From NCBI GenBank assembly GCA_016718135.1, contig JADKEF010000001.1:710514-774513 (forward strand): DNA of 64,000 nt, in the 5' to 3' direction. This stretch comes from Acidobacteriota bacterium. Lineage in GTDB: Bacteria; Acidobacteriota; Blastocatellia; Pyrinomonadales; Pyrinomonadaceae. The notes under the pieces are model-generated. The model was not told the DNA's origin, made no database searches, and worked only from the letters and a program-made list of their open reading frames with translations. Every line of letters starts with the position of its first letter. Position 1 is the stretch's first letter. The position numbers and the translations under genes are program-made. Shown piece by piece: positions 43,467-52,223 of this stretch.

Positions 43467-46091
43467 ATGAGTAAGATCGTTATCAACATCGACCGAACCC
43501 TCGACCCCGTCGGGGTTTGGACGCGTGTGATGTGCCTTCTGCTTACCGCATACGCGTTTTTCGGCGGTTCGTTGTCACTGATCGGCTGGATCGCCGACGT
43601 GCCACGGCTCACTGATTGGGGTAATCACGGCATCTCGACCCTGCCGAATACAGCGCTGGCCGTCATGGCGGCGGCGGCAGCCCTTGCTTCGCTTTGGCGT
43701 GGATTCAATCTGACCGGACGGATCTTCGGATTGGTCGTTACAATGATCGGACTGGTGTCAGTTTTTCAGATAGCAACCGGCATCCACCTTACACCGCTCA
43801 ACACCTTCCTAATGTTCGAGCGCAACTGGGGTCAGGGCGGTTCCATCGCCCCGGGCCAGATCGGTACACCCGGGGCGATCTCGTTTACGCTGATCGGACT
43901 TTCGATCGTGCTGATCTCACTTACCTCACGGCAGACACTGCTCCATACGTCGAAGGGCAGTCGCTTGGTTGGCGTTGGCCTTGCTCTAACTACGCTCGGG
44001 ATCTCTGCGTTGTCGATCACGGGATATCTGTTTGGGGCCGCTGCTCTTTACACATTACCTCAGCTGACGGTTATCGCCTTTCAGACCGCAACTTTCGTTT
44101 TTGCTCTTTCGATGGCGATAGTCCTCAGCGTCTCCAACGTTGGCCCGATGCGGCTCTTCCTCGAGGACAGTAGTGCCGGGTCGATGGTTCGCCGGGTAGT
44201 ACCCGCGATCATTATTGTCCCAATATTGGTCGGCCTGGTCAGACTCGCGGGCGAGCGGGCGGGACTGTACGATCTCGCCTTTGGAACTGCGGCTCAAACC
44301 CTTATAGAGATCACTTTCCTTCTCTCCTTGTTGTGGTGGGTTGGCCGAACGGTTAACCGTGAGGAACGCCGAGCCGAGTTACACCAACTTGAGGCGAGAG
44401 AAAGCGATCTAGAACTCCGACACATGGCTGATGCTATGCCGCAGGTCGTTTGGATAGCCGACGCTCAGGGCAACGTTACTTACTACAACAGGCGCGTCGA
44501 TGAATTCGGAGGTTCAGAAAATCGTGTTGTAGATCCTTTCAAATGGCGGCCCGAGATCTATCCAGATGATCGAGAACCGACGGAGCAAGCCTGGCGGTCC
44601 GCCCTAGCTACCGCTGAAACTTATTCGCATGAGCATCGCTTGCTCATGGCTGACGGGAGCTATCGTTGGCATCTAAGCCGTGCGATCCCTGTTAGGGGCG
44701 CGGACGGCGATGTTCAAAAATGGTACGGAACTGCTACGGATATTAACGAGATAAAGGTTTCGGAAGAGATCGAGGCCGCAGAAAGGAAGCTCGACGAAGC
44801 TCGTACAAGCCTGCTTGCCCGGCTTGGTGACCTGATCGCGACGAATGACGACCCCGGTGCTTTGATGTCCGCGGTCTCTCAGGCCGTTTGCAGCACTATG
44901 AGCACTAGGCGCTGTATGTTCACCGAAATAGACGTCGATGCCGGAACTGAAACCGTTCACGGGGACTACTATCGAGGAAGGGAGTCTTTCACAGGTGAAA
45001 GACCGATAGGCGAGGCTGAAATTACTCTTGCGGAAATGAGGTCGGGCAAAACCATTGTCACTCACGATTCGGCTCAAGACGAACGTACGGCAAGCAGCTA
45101 CGAGAAAATCTACAAAGGAGTCGGCGAACAGGCATATATAGCAGTGCCATTGATCCGAGGCGGTAAGCTTGTGGCTGCGTTTCGCGTGGGTGCGGATGAG
45201 CCGCGGGACTGGAGCGAGGCCGAGGCTCGCACCATCGAGAGCATCGCCGAACGCGCCTGGCTCGCTGTTGATCGACTACGCAGCGAGGCCGCCCTGCGTG
45301 AATCAGAGAATCAGCTTCGTCAGGCAAAACGTGACTTGGAGCGTCGAGTTGCCGAGCGAACCAAGGAACTCGGCTCGGCAAATGCGGCTTTGCTTCAGGA
45401 GATCGATGAACGCAGATCCTCTGAAACGAAGCGGATCGACTTGCTGCACCGCTTGGTGTCGAGTCAGGAATTTGAGCGGCGGCGGATCGCTAGAGACATC
45501 CACGATCAGTTGGGCCAGCGTCTGACAGCACTTAGACTGAAGATCGCATCGCTTCGTCAAGCTGCGATCGGTAGTGCGGATTTTGAGCCTCGGGTTGAGC
45601 GTTTGCAGGAAATTGCGGAGAAGCTCGATTCTGAGGTGAGTTTTCTGGCTTGGGAACTTCGACCGACGGCTCTTGATGATCTCGGATTTGTGCAAGCGAT
45701 CGGTGAGTATGTTCGCGAATGGTCAAAACATGTAGAGATCGACGCAGAATTTCACGCCGCAGATCTGGCGGGTGCCCGTCTCGACCGCGAAACGGAAACG
45801 CACCTGTACAGGATCACACAGGAAGCTTTGAATAACACCGCCAAACACGCAGGAGCTGAACACGTTGCGGTTCTACTCGAAAGGCGCGAAGGTAGTGTCG
45901 TGCTTGTTATCGAAGATAATGGTAAAGGATTTAATCCGGAGGCTTTAATACACGCAACCGATTCCAGCGGCGGTGGGCTCGGGCTCATCGGGATGAATGA
46001 ACGCGCGGCATTGGTTCATGGAGAATTGGAGATCGAATCGTCTATCGGTAACGGGACAACGATCTATGTTCGGGTGCCATATTCGGTGTAA
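43467..46091 (+). CDS. Membrane sensor histidine kinase (PAS, GAF, HisKA_3)
   Basis: An 874-residue NarX-type kinase. Residues about 20-310 hold seven or eight membrane helices; a PAS/PAC module (ADAMPQVVWIADAQGNVTYY) follows at about 325-440; a GAF domain (SAVSQAVCSTMSTRRCMF to VPLIRGGKLVAAFRVG) at about 460-610; a coiled coil (LRQAKRDLERRVAERTKEL) leads to the HisKA_3 dimerisation helix with phospho-His679 in ARDIHDQLGQRL, and the ATPase domain has NNTAKHAGA, EDNGKGF and GLGLIGMNERA. The signal is unknown. It is followed 2 nt later by its response regulator. Confidence 0.93.
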   Translation: MSKIVINIDRTLDPVGVWTRVMCLLLTAYAFFGGSLSLIGWIADVPRLTDWGNHGISTLPNTALAVMAAAAALASLWRGFNLTGRIFGLVVTMIGLVSVFQIATGIHLTPLNTFLMFERNWGQGGSIAPGQIGTPGAISFTLIGLSIVLISLTSRQTLLHTSKGSRLVGVGLALTTLGISALSITGYLFGAAALYTLPQLTVIAFQTATFVFALSMAIVLSVSNVGPMRLFLEDSSAGSMVRRVVPAIIIVPILVGLVRLAGERAGLYDLAFGTAAQTLIEITFLLSLLWWVGRTVNREERRAELHQLEARESDLELRHMADAMPQVVWIADAQGNVTYYNRRVDEFGGSENRVVDPFKWRPEIYPDDREPTEQAWRSALATAETYSHEHRLLMADGSYRWHLSRAIPVRGADGDVQKWYGTATDINEIKVSEEIEAAERKLDEARTSLLARLGDLIATNDDPGALMSAVSQAVCSTMSTRRCMFTEIDVDAGTETVHGDYYRGRESFTGERPIGEAEITLAEMRSGKTIVTHDSAQDERTASSYEKIYKGVGEQAYIAVPLIRGGKLVAAFRVGADEPRDWSEAEARTIESIAERAWLAVDRLRSEAALRESENQLRQAKRDLERRVAERTKELGSANAALLQEIDERRSSETKRIDLLHRLVSSQEFERRRIARDIHDQLGQRLTALRLKIASLRQAAIGSADFEPRVERLQEIAEKLDSEVSFLAWELRPTALDDLGFVQAIGEYVREWSKHVEIDAEFHAADLAGARLDRETETHLYRITQEALNNTAKHAGAEHVAVLLERREGSVVLVIEDNGKGFNPEALIHATDSSGGGLGLIGMNERAALVHGELEIESSIGNGTTIYVRVPYSV

Positions 46092-46093
46092 CA

Positions 46094-46750
46094 ATGAGTG
46101 AGAAGCTAAGAATATTGATCGCCGAAGATCACCAGACTGTCCGCGAGGGCATAAAGATGCTTGTTAATTCGCAGCCGGATATGGAAGTTGTAGGCGAGGC
46201 TGACAATGGTGAAGTTGCTCTCGTTGAGGCAGAAAGGTTAAAGCCAGATCTCGTGCTGATGGACATCTCAATGCCGGAGCTTAATGGCCTGCTCGCCGCC
46301 AAACGGCTAAGGCTCAGTTCGCCGGACGTAAAGATATTAACGCTTACCCGTCATACGGACGATGGATATCTGAAGCAGATCATCGCCGCCGGAGCGAACG
46401 GCTACGTACTCAAACAAAGCGCTCCTAACGAATTGATCACCGCGATCCGCTCGGTCGCATCGGGGAATTCATACCTTGACCCAAGTCTTACGCGAAAGGT
46501 TATGGGCGGTTACGCGGCAAAAACTGACTCACTTCGCGGCGAAAACAAGGGCGAGCTCAGCGACCGTGAGTCGGAAGTTTTGCGCCTCATCGCTCTCGGC
46601 TACAGCAATAAAGAGATCGGCGAACGCCTCGAGCTAAGCGTTAAGACAATTGAGGCTCACAAAGCCAATGCGATGAAAAAGCTCGGCATTTCCAGCCGTA
46701 TCGACATCGTTCGATACGCAATATTTCAGAATTGGATGCAAGATACGTAA
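46094..46750 (+). CDS. NarL/FixJ-family response regulator
   Basis: A 218-residue DNA-binding regulator paired with the preceding kinase. The receiver domain has acidic ED at 11-12, phospho-Asp57 in LVLMDISMPELNG, and Lys in YVLKQSAP. The LuxR-type helix-turn-helix sits at the C-terminus (LSDRESEVLRLIALGYSNKE, then LSVKTIEAHKANAMKKLG). The T in LTLTRH serves as the conserved switch residue. No target promoter can be named from the window. Confidence 0.95.
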   Translation: MSEKLRILIAEDHQTVREGIKMLVNSQPDMEVVGEADNGEVALVEAERLKPDLVLMDISMPELNGLLAAKRLRLSSPDVKILTLTRHTDDGYLKQIIAAGANGYVLKQSAPNELITAIRSVASGNSYLDPSLTRKVMGGYAAKTDSLRGENKGELSDRESEVLRLIALGYSNKEIGERLELSVKTIEAHKANAMKKLGISSRIDIVRYAIFQNWMQDT

Positions 46751-46910
46751 ACTGGCCTATTAGGGAAACTCCCTAGTGAAGTTCCCGAAATTCCCGATTT
46801 TCCCTACCTTTACTTTCCTCCATACTTATATCATCGAACAGGCAAAAGGCGGCTTTCGTTAGTTCGGGGCCACATCAAACGGGGGTCTGTTCGATATCTC
46901 AAGGGGTGTG

Positions 46911-46938
46911 GTGAGGAGACTTGGGGAAGTCTCCTCAC
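46911..46938. promoter_or_regulatory. Perfect 12-bp hairpin upstream of the Crp-family gene
   Basis: GTGAGGAGACTT (46911-46922) and AAGTCTCCTCAC (46927-46938) flank a GGGG loop. There is no T run after it, so it is not a classic terminator. It lies about 100 bp before the regulator's ATG in a 289-bp gap and could be an operator or a leader structure. A smaller palindrome, TAGGGA-AAC-TCCCTA, lies at about 46771-46785. Confidence 0.55.
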
Positions 46939-47039
46939 CCGAACTTTTGAGAAAACAGCAATTTACAAGCATAACTCGGCAAATCTTGGATCTTCGATCT
47001 ATCTCCCACCGGATATGTCGAGACAGAAGGGAGAAAATC

Positions 47040-47795
47040 ATGAGTTTACAGATCATTCGTCAGAACACATCGTTTCAGGATATCCGAATGTCGTCACGGG
47101 ACACTAGCGTTTCGTTGACCACGGAAAATGAGATCCTGCACGCGCTGGCGCCGGACCTGAAACGCACTATTGCACCGGCCCTCAAACGCGTCTCGCTTAA
47201 GAAAGACACGTTCCTGTATCAGGAAGAGGACATGCTCGATTTCATCTACTTTCCAGAGACAGCAGTTGTCTCAGAATTTAAAATGCTCGAAGACGGCCGC
47301 ATGGTCGAGATCGCTGTGACCGGTCGTGAAGGAGCAATTGGGCTTTCATCGGTATATGGTGACACCGTCGTCCAAAACAGCACACAGGTCTCGCAGGCTG
47401 GTACTGCCCTCAAGATCGATGTCGATAAATTTCAGCGGATGCTCGCTGCCAGCGAACCGCTTCGAATGCGCCTTAGCCGTCCGATCGAAATGTATATTCG
47501 CCAGATCTCGCAAAAAGCGATCTGTAATATGTATCACTCGGTGAAAGAACGCCTGTGCACTTGGTTGCTCATGCTTCAAGATCGTTGCGGAAGCCAGAAA
47601 CTCAATCTGACCCACGAACAGATCGCCCGCGTCCTCGGGGTCTATCGCCCCAGCGTGACCTGCATAGCTCAGGAACTACGTGAAGACCGCCTGATCGACT
47701 ATTCGCGTGGCGGCATCCTTATTCGTGACCGCTCGAAGGTCGAGATGTCGGCGTGTGCTTGCTATTCGGAGATGGGCATTGTCGCGGCCCATTAA
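47040..47795 (+). CDS. Crp/Fnr-family transcription regulator
   Basis: A 251-residue regulator with an N-terminal cyclic-nucleotide-binding-like beta-roll (KDTFLYQEEDMLDFIYFPE, then MVEIAVTGREGAIGLSSVYG) and a C-terminal winged helix (LTHEQIARVLGVYRPSVTCI). The effector-binding RxS-type motif of true Crp is not seen, and there is no Fnr Cys cluster, although two or three Cys lie at the very end (ACACYSEMG). ATG 47040 is preceded by AGAAGGGAG; the frame further up to 46908 overlaps the hairpin and has no such site. Confidence 0.9.
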   Translation: MSLQIIRQNTSFQDIRMSSRDTSVSLTTENEILHALAPDLKRTIAPALKRVSLKKDTFLYQEEDMLDFIYFPETAVVSEFKMLEDGRMVEIAVTGREGAIGLSSVYGDTVVQNSTQVSQAGTALKIDVDKFQRMLAASEPLRMRLSRPIEMYIRQISQKAICNMYHSVKERLCTWLLMLQDRCGSQKLNLTHEQIARVLGVYRPSVTCIAQELREDRLIDYSRGGILIRDRSKVEMSACACYSEMGIVAAH

Positions 47796-47860
47796 ATTTC
47801 GATTGTCTGAGAGGAGACATGGATCACAGAGTTTTCCGGGTACAGTCTAGCTGACCCGTT

Positions 47861-47917
47861 GGCGGGGGCCGATCACACCTGAACATCCTTCTCGAACACG
47901 TTCACTCGGCCCCCGCC
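47861..47917. promoter_or_regulatory. Strong GC hairpin in the leader of the 47942 gene
   Basis: GGCGGGGGCCGA (47861-47872) pairs perfectly with TCGGCCCCCGCC (47906-47917) over a 33-nt loop. It lies 24 bp before the next start codon and lacks a T run, so it may be an attenuator, an mRNA-stability element, or a bypassed terminator of the Crp gene. Confidence 0.55.
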
Positions 47918-47941
47918 ATTCCCAAAAATTGGAGATCATAT

Positions 47942-48142
47942 ATGGCGAAAGACGTAATCAGCGTAGATGGACAGGATGTTGTAGTTCGCGAGGATACCGC
48001 GAAGGCCTTTCGTGGAGTGAATTGGGCCCTGGCGTCAGTGATCGCATTTGTAGCGATCACAGCCGCGTTGTTCATAATTTTCACAGTCTCCGCTGCAAGC
48101 GACTGTGAGGTTAAGACTCCGGCAGAGATCGAGCAAAGGTAA
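47942..48142 (+). CDS. Small single-helix membrane protein, 66 residues
   Basis: Begins MAKDVISVDGQDVVVREDTA, has one membrane helix (LASVIAFVAITAALFIIFTV) and a short polar C-terminus with one Cys (ASDCEVKTPAEIEQ). TTGGAGAT lies upstream of the ATG. It follows a GC-rich hairpin and precedes a repeat hairpin, so it is probably a separate short transcript. No family recognised. Confidence 0.7.
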   Translation: MAKDVISVDGQDVVVREDTAKAFRGVNWALASVIAFVAITAALFIIFTVSAASDCEVKTPAEIEQR

Positions 48143-48157
48143 TGATCGAATAAGTTT

Positions 48158-48226
48158 GTAGGCTGGCGGTCTCTACGGTGATTGGACAGGTCGTCTAAGC
48201 GGTTGACGGCCAGACCGCCAGCCTGC
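48158..48226. repeat. Intergenic inverted repeat (ACCGCCAGCC type)
   Basis: GTAGGCTGGCGGTCT (48158-48172) pairs with AGACCGCCAGCCTGC (48212-48226) with one G-T-type mismatch around a 39-nt spacer. The arm text resembles the hairpin at 5957-5983. It precedes the receiver-domain gene. Confidence 0.6.
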
Positions 48227-48243
48227 AATTCCAAAGGAGGTTT

Positions 48244-48681
48244 ATGATCGAAACAATTTCAAAACCAAAGATACTTTGTGTAGATAGCGATCCCTTAACT
48301 GCGGATTGGGTTACAGCCGTCTTGGCTCGTGCGCAGATCATTTGCTCTATCGAGACGGTTGGCAAAGGCCGCGATGCTTTTGGTTTGTTAGTAAATGAAG
48401 AGATCGATCTCTGTGTAATGGAATACGCCTTGCCAGACATGACCGGCGTCCAGCTTTGCGGACTATTGAGGCAGATAGGATGTAAGGTCCCGGTGCTTTT
48501 CTTTTCTGCTATGAATCGGCCGATCGACCGGGAACTTGCTAACGCTGCGGGTGCCAACGAATATCTGGAAAAACCCGACGACCTCGACATTTTTGCGGAC
48601 GCTGTAAAGTTTCTACTCAAACGGCGGGAGCCGCTTTCCATACAACGGCCATCACAACCATTGTATGCGTTGGCTGCCTGA
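48244..48681 (+). CDS. Single-domain response regulator with Glu at the phosphorylation site
   Basis: A 145-residue receiver domain with no output domain. Acidic residues Asp14 and Asp16 (CVDSDP), Ser88 (FFSAMN) and Lys110 (YLEKP) are conserved, but the normal phospho-acceptor Asp is Glu60 in LCVMEYALPDMTG. Glu at this position often mimics phosphorylation, so the protein may be always active or work by protein contacts. AAAGGAGG precedes ATG 48244. It is not beside a kinase gene. Confidence 0.88.
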   Translation: MIETISKPKILCVDSDPLTADWVTAVLARAQIICSIETVGKGRDAFGLLVNEEIDLCVMEYALPDMTGVQLCGLLRQIGCKVPVLFFSAMNRPIDRELANAAGANEYLEKPDDLDIFADAVKFLLKRREPLSIQRPSQPLYALAA

Positions 48682-48755
48682 TCTTTATATCGCTTTCATA
48701 CCGTTCGCCCGGGCAAACTAATAATATATCTAATTTCCACGCTCGGAACGGACGA

Positions 48756-48785
48756 AAAGAAGGGAGGCTTGAGCCTCCCTTCTTT
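48756..48785. terminator. Bidirectional terminator between the receiver and LVIVD genes
   Basis: AAAGAAGGGAGGC (48756-48768) pairs with GCCTCCCTTCTTT (48773-48785) around a TTGA loop, giving A- and T-rich flanks suited to both converging genes. Confidence 0.88.
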
Positions 48786-48799
48786 GTTGCCTATTTCGA

Positions 48800-50734
48800 C
48801 TAAAGTGAAGGCTGTTTGAGAACCTCAGCCAGAGCTCGGAGTCGGGCGGCGTCTGTTGTGTCCTTCGTCGTCCTCGCTCCTCGCTCTAAGACTGCGGCAT
48901 GTCGCTTGAGGGCGTCAAGGTCCTTAGCCGTCTTCGATGTTTCAGCACTCTCGATCGACTTCCTCAAAGAAGCGATCTGCCCTCCCTGCAGGCCATTCGA
49001 ACGCTCAAGCTGATCAACATATGCCTTAGCCACGATCAACTTATTCGGCCACTTGGTCATCTCCTGCATCTGCACATTAAGAGCCGATACTTGAACGGAC
49101 TTTGCCGCATCGATCTCGTTCTGTGTCAGGAATTTGGTAGGCGTCAGTTCAAAGATATCTAGACCGCGTGCGATCTCAGACGAATAGATCCGTCCGTTAT
49201 ACCAATAAGCCGACCACGAACCCGCAAGCACTAGCATATTTGGATCGATGGGGCCACGGTCAAAATATCCGATCTCGAGCGGATTTGCCGGGTCCGTAAA
49301 GTCCATCATCGAAATACCCCCTTGATACCACGCCTGGATCTTAATGTCTCGGCCGGGAACCGGAACGAGGGAACCGTTGTGAGCAACGCAATTTTCGCTA
49401 TCGCCCTGTGCGGCCGGAAGCTTGTAGTAGTTTGCAAAGCTCAGCTTGCTGCCGCCGAGGTTGAAGATCGCATTGGCTCCCCATTTGTTCGGATCCGTCT
49501 CGCGGCAACGGGCCCCCATTCCACCGCCCCATTCGTCAGTGAAAACTACCTTTTTGCCATCATTTGAGAAGGATGCCGAGTGCCAGTAGGCGTAATTCGG
49601 GTCGTTCACAGCATCGAGGCGTTTTGGATTGGCAGGATCTTTGATATCGAGCAAGATGCCATTGCCCGAGCAGGCTCCGGCGGCAAGACCGAGTTCAGGA
49701 TACACCGTGATGTCGTGACACGGGTCTGTCTCTTCCGGACGACCGGTACCGTGCGTGGCAGCACTCTTGAGTGCATTGATAGTACCCTTGTCGTCACTGA
49801 AAATTCGGGGCCGCGAAACGATCTTCGCATCCTGCGGAGCCGCCAGGGGCACTTTAATTACATCGATACGGAATCGAGCATTATTAGCGTCCTTATCGGG
49901 CGGGCCATCAGAGCAGCCTTCTAACTCCTCGTTCTGCCGGACAAATGAAGTGCCGGAAACATACACGTAAACGCTGGACTTATCTTTCGGATCTGTCACT
50001 AGCGTGTGTGTGTGCGAACCGCGACAAGTTTGAACAGCCCCAACCTGCTTTGGATTCCTGATATCGGAAATATCGAATATCCTCACACCGCGAAAACGGT
50101 CTTTGCTTGCTGCCGGCGGGCCCTGTTGAGGCGGTTGTCCGGCGGCCGGCGGTGGTGGAGGAGGAAATCCTGCCTCGCTGCAATCCAAACGGCCGTTGGG
50201 CATCTCGACCGACATAAAAAGGAGATTCTTATAGACCGAAACGTCGCCCTGTCCACCCGGACAAAGCATCGAGGTTAATAGCTTCGTATTATTGGGATCT
50301 GCAATGTCGTAGATATTGATGCCGTAGAAATTGCCCAGGAAAAGATGATTCCCCTGAAATGCAATGTCTGAGTTTGCGAGTGCAAGGCCCGCGAAGCTCA
50401 TCTTCATCGCCGCCGGTATCTGTGCTCCCGGAGGGACGCCAAGAGCGGTCAATGCCTTATCGACTTTGGGACTGTTTGGATCGATCCCCAGCTGAAAGGC
50501 ATCAGGTTTCCTTAGAAGGGAAATGTGCTTTATGCCCATCGAGGCTTCACCAGCGTCCCAGAGGCCCGGGGTAAGTTTCGAACGCGGATCGTTCGCGTTC
50601 GAACCAGTCATGCCCGGCGGGAGTGGCGGGGCCTTCTCAAGCGCCTGCTGTGCCAAACTTCCGGCAACAAAAGCCGAACATAAAAAAAGGGAAGCGGCCA
50701 ATAGCCGTACGGAAATAGTGCGAATGTAACTCAT
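48800..50734 (-). CDS. Secreted LVIVD-repeat beta-propeller protein
   Basis: About 644 residues, exported (LLAASLFLCSAFVAGSLAQ). LVIVD-type strands recur along the chain: GNFYGINIYDIADPNN, VRIFDISDIRNPKQVG, GILLDIKDPANPKRLD, GISMMDFTDPANPLEIG and GLDIFELTP, suggesting a beta-propeller. A Pro-rich loop (FPPPPPPAAGQ) and several Cys residues lie between blades; the last 90 residues are helical. The start is one of two adjacent ATGs (50737 or 50734) behind GAGGAG. It overlaps or abuts the DUF305 gene; the pairing of these two families is common. Function unknown. Confidence 0.85.
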   Translation of the reverse strand: MSYIRTISVRLLAASLFLCSAFVAGSLAQQALEKAPPLPPGMTGSNANDPRSKLTPGLWDAGEASMGIKHISLLRKPDAFQLGIDPNSPKVDKALTALGVPPGAQIPAAMKMSFAGLALANSDIAFQGNHLFLGNFYGINIYDIADPNNTKLLTSMLCPGGQGDVSVYKNLLFMSVEMPNGRLDCSEAGFPPPPPPAAGQPPQQGPPAASKDRFRGVRIFDISDIRNPKQVGAVQTCRGSHTHTLVTDPKDKSSVYVYVSGTSFVRQNEELEGCSDGPPDKDANNARFRIDVIKVPLAAPQDAKIVSRPRIFSDDKGTINALKSAATHGTGRPEETDPCHDITVYPELGLAAGACSGNGILLDIKDPANPKRLDAVNDPNYAYWHSASFSNDGKKVVFTDEWGGGMGARCRETDPNKWGANAIFNLGGSKLSFANYYKLPAAQGDSENCVAHNGSLVPVPGRDIKIQAWYQGGISMMDFTDPANPLEIGYFDRGPIDPNMLVLAGSWSAYWYNGRIYSSEIARGLDIFELTPTKFLTQNEIDAAKSVQVSALNVQMQEMTKWPNKLIVAKAYVDQLERSNGLQGGQIASLRKSIESAETSKTAKDLDALKRHAAVLERGARTTKDTTDAARLRALAEVLKQPSL

Positions 50735-50744
50735 CATTTCTCCT

Positions 50745-51407
50745 CTAATTCTTCTTTCCAAGCATTGTCTGCATTATCTTTATCTCGGCGCGCTGGCCGC
50801 TGTCGACATCGGACGCAAAATTGAATAGTTCAGCGTCCTGGCCAGCACCGGCCGTATCAAACAGGTCCTTGACCATTACGAGTGCCCCCTCGTGGTGCTG
50901 GATCATTCCGCTTAGAAATAACCTGTCAAAATCCTTACCTTTTGCTTTCGCAAGTTCGCTCATCTGCCTCGTACTCAACATCCCAGGCATTGTCATCGCC
51001 GATCCGGAGTGGCTTCCATGAGAATGCGAGCCTGACATTTCTGTCATCGACATTTCGGTAGCCTCTCCCCGGGAACTCAGCCACCTTTTCATAAAGCTGA
51101 TCTCATCAGACTGTGATTGTCTAATACGCGCTCCAAGTAGAAGAAGTTCTCTGTTTTCAGTTCTAGATCCCATCAGAGCCACCATCTCGACCGCCTGAGC
51201 ATGGTGCATTATCATCCCTTGCACGAACTCAACATCCTTAGACGAGATAGAGGGCAAGGTGGCTCGCGTCGTCGAAGGCAAAAGACGAGTCTCCTGGCCT
51301 GGAGCCCCCGGACGGACTATAACGGGCTGCCCAGCTTGCTGGGCACTGATCGGGAGGAATAGCGTCAAAAAAGAAAGAAAGCCGATCGCAACCCGTAATA
51401 GACGCAT
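50745..51407 (-). CDS. Secreted DUF305 protein (ferritin-like four-helix)
   Basis: About 220 residues with a signal peptide (VAIGFLSFLTLFLPISA). The DUF305 pattern is clear: FVQGMIMHHAQAVEMVALM and, in the second half, FLSGMIQHHEGALVMVKDLF, each with the HH and Met ligands. A Met/His/Ser-rich loop (MTEMSGSHSHGSHSGSAMTM) between them suggests copper binding. ATG 51407 (MRLLRV) is chosen because it begins the signal peptide. It ends 10 bp before the LVIVD gene start, so they form an operon, probably for extracytoplasmic metal handling. Confidence 0.88.
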   Translation of the reverse strand: MRLLRVAIGFLSFLTLFLPISAQQAGQPVIVRPGAPGQETRLLPSTTRATLPSISSKDVEFVQGMIMHHAQAVEMVALMGSRTENRELLLLGARIRQSQSDEISFMKRWLSSRGEATEMSMTEMSGSHSHGSHSGSAMTMPGMLSTRQMSELAKAKGKDFDRLFLSGMIQHHEGALVMVKDLFDTAGAGQDAELFNFASDVDSGQRAEIKIMQTMLGKKN

Positions 51408-51601
51408 GGGCACAACCTCAGGCAACTTAGACTCGGACTCGGTGGAAAACAGGTATCTCATTTCACACCACATTAACATACAAGGACTTCTCAATAAAGC
51501 GATATCGTAGGCTGGATCGTAATTGGATCTTCAGAGCGGGGCTCGGTCTATGTGCACATTCCGGCCACTTTGGGACGTTCGCCCAAAGCACAGCTCAAAC
51601 G

Positions 51602-51627
51602 AAAAAAGCGACCACACCTTGGTCGCT
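51602..51627 (-). terminator. Terminator of the former tRNA-Cys gene
   Basis: AGCGACCA (51607-51614) and TGGTCGCT (51620-51627) form an 8-bp stem, followed on the minus strand by six T residues (51602-51607). It lies 10 bp beyond the CCA end of the tRNA fragment at 51638, exactly where a tRNA terminator belongs. Confidence 0.8.
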
Positions 51628-51637
51628 CTTAATCTAT

Positions 51638-51682
<45 letters not shown>

Positions 51683-51691
51683 TTCGAACTG

Positions 51692-52223
51692 ACGGGCGTT
51701 TACAGCGTGTCACCTGTTGTCACAAGGCCGTATTTATTGGCTTTTTTGAACCGTCGCTGTACTGGTCTGTACCTTCCTCCTACGAAGGGCATACGATAAA
51801 CATACTGATAGGCCCAATTTTCATCCTGGAGACTCCTTCCCCAACCACCATTTTCAGGATTTTAAAATTTTAACATAGTCAGGACGTAAGTCATCGCCTT
51901 TATCTCTGCCCCTCTTCGGCTCCCCAGTCACGGGAGGCGAACCAGAAGGAAGGATCCGCCCGCCCGGGCTTCCAAAAATTACAACGGTTAGAGAAACGCT
52001 GCACCATTGGTGCCGGAACTGTATACAATTTCCGGCGGGTTAGCTCCCGTCCGAAGGTCTTCCTGAACACAAGCCCTAGTTTTTAGAAAGATTGCCCATG
52101 AACCAATGGCTAGCAACGCTTGAGAAATACCAAAACATAAGCGGTCGACAGGATAAGGAAAGGCGAGCCATTGCCGCCACACCTTAGAAGCAAATTGATT
52201 ACCGTCTAGTCCCAGTTAATCAA
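51692..52223. other. Gene-free stretch next to the attachment site
   Basis: No supported gene. Two direct TGTCAC copies 10 bp apart (51708-51713 and 51718-51723) and GTAC-TGGTCT-GTAC near 51760 could be integrase arm sites, but this is speculative. Confidence 0.4.
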
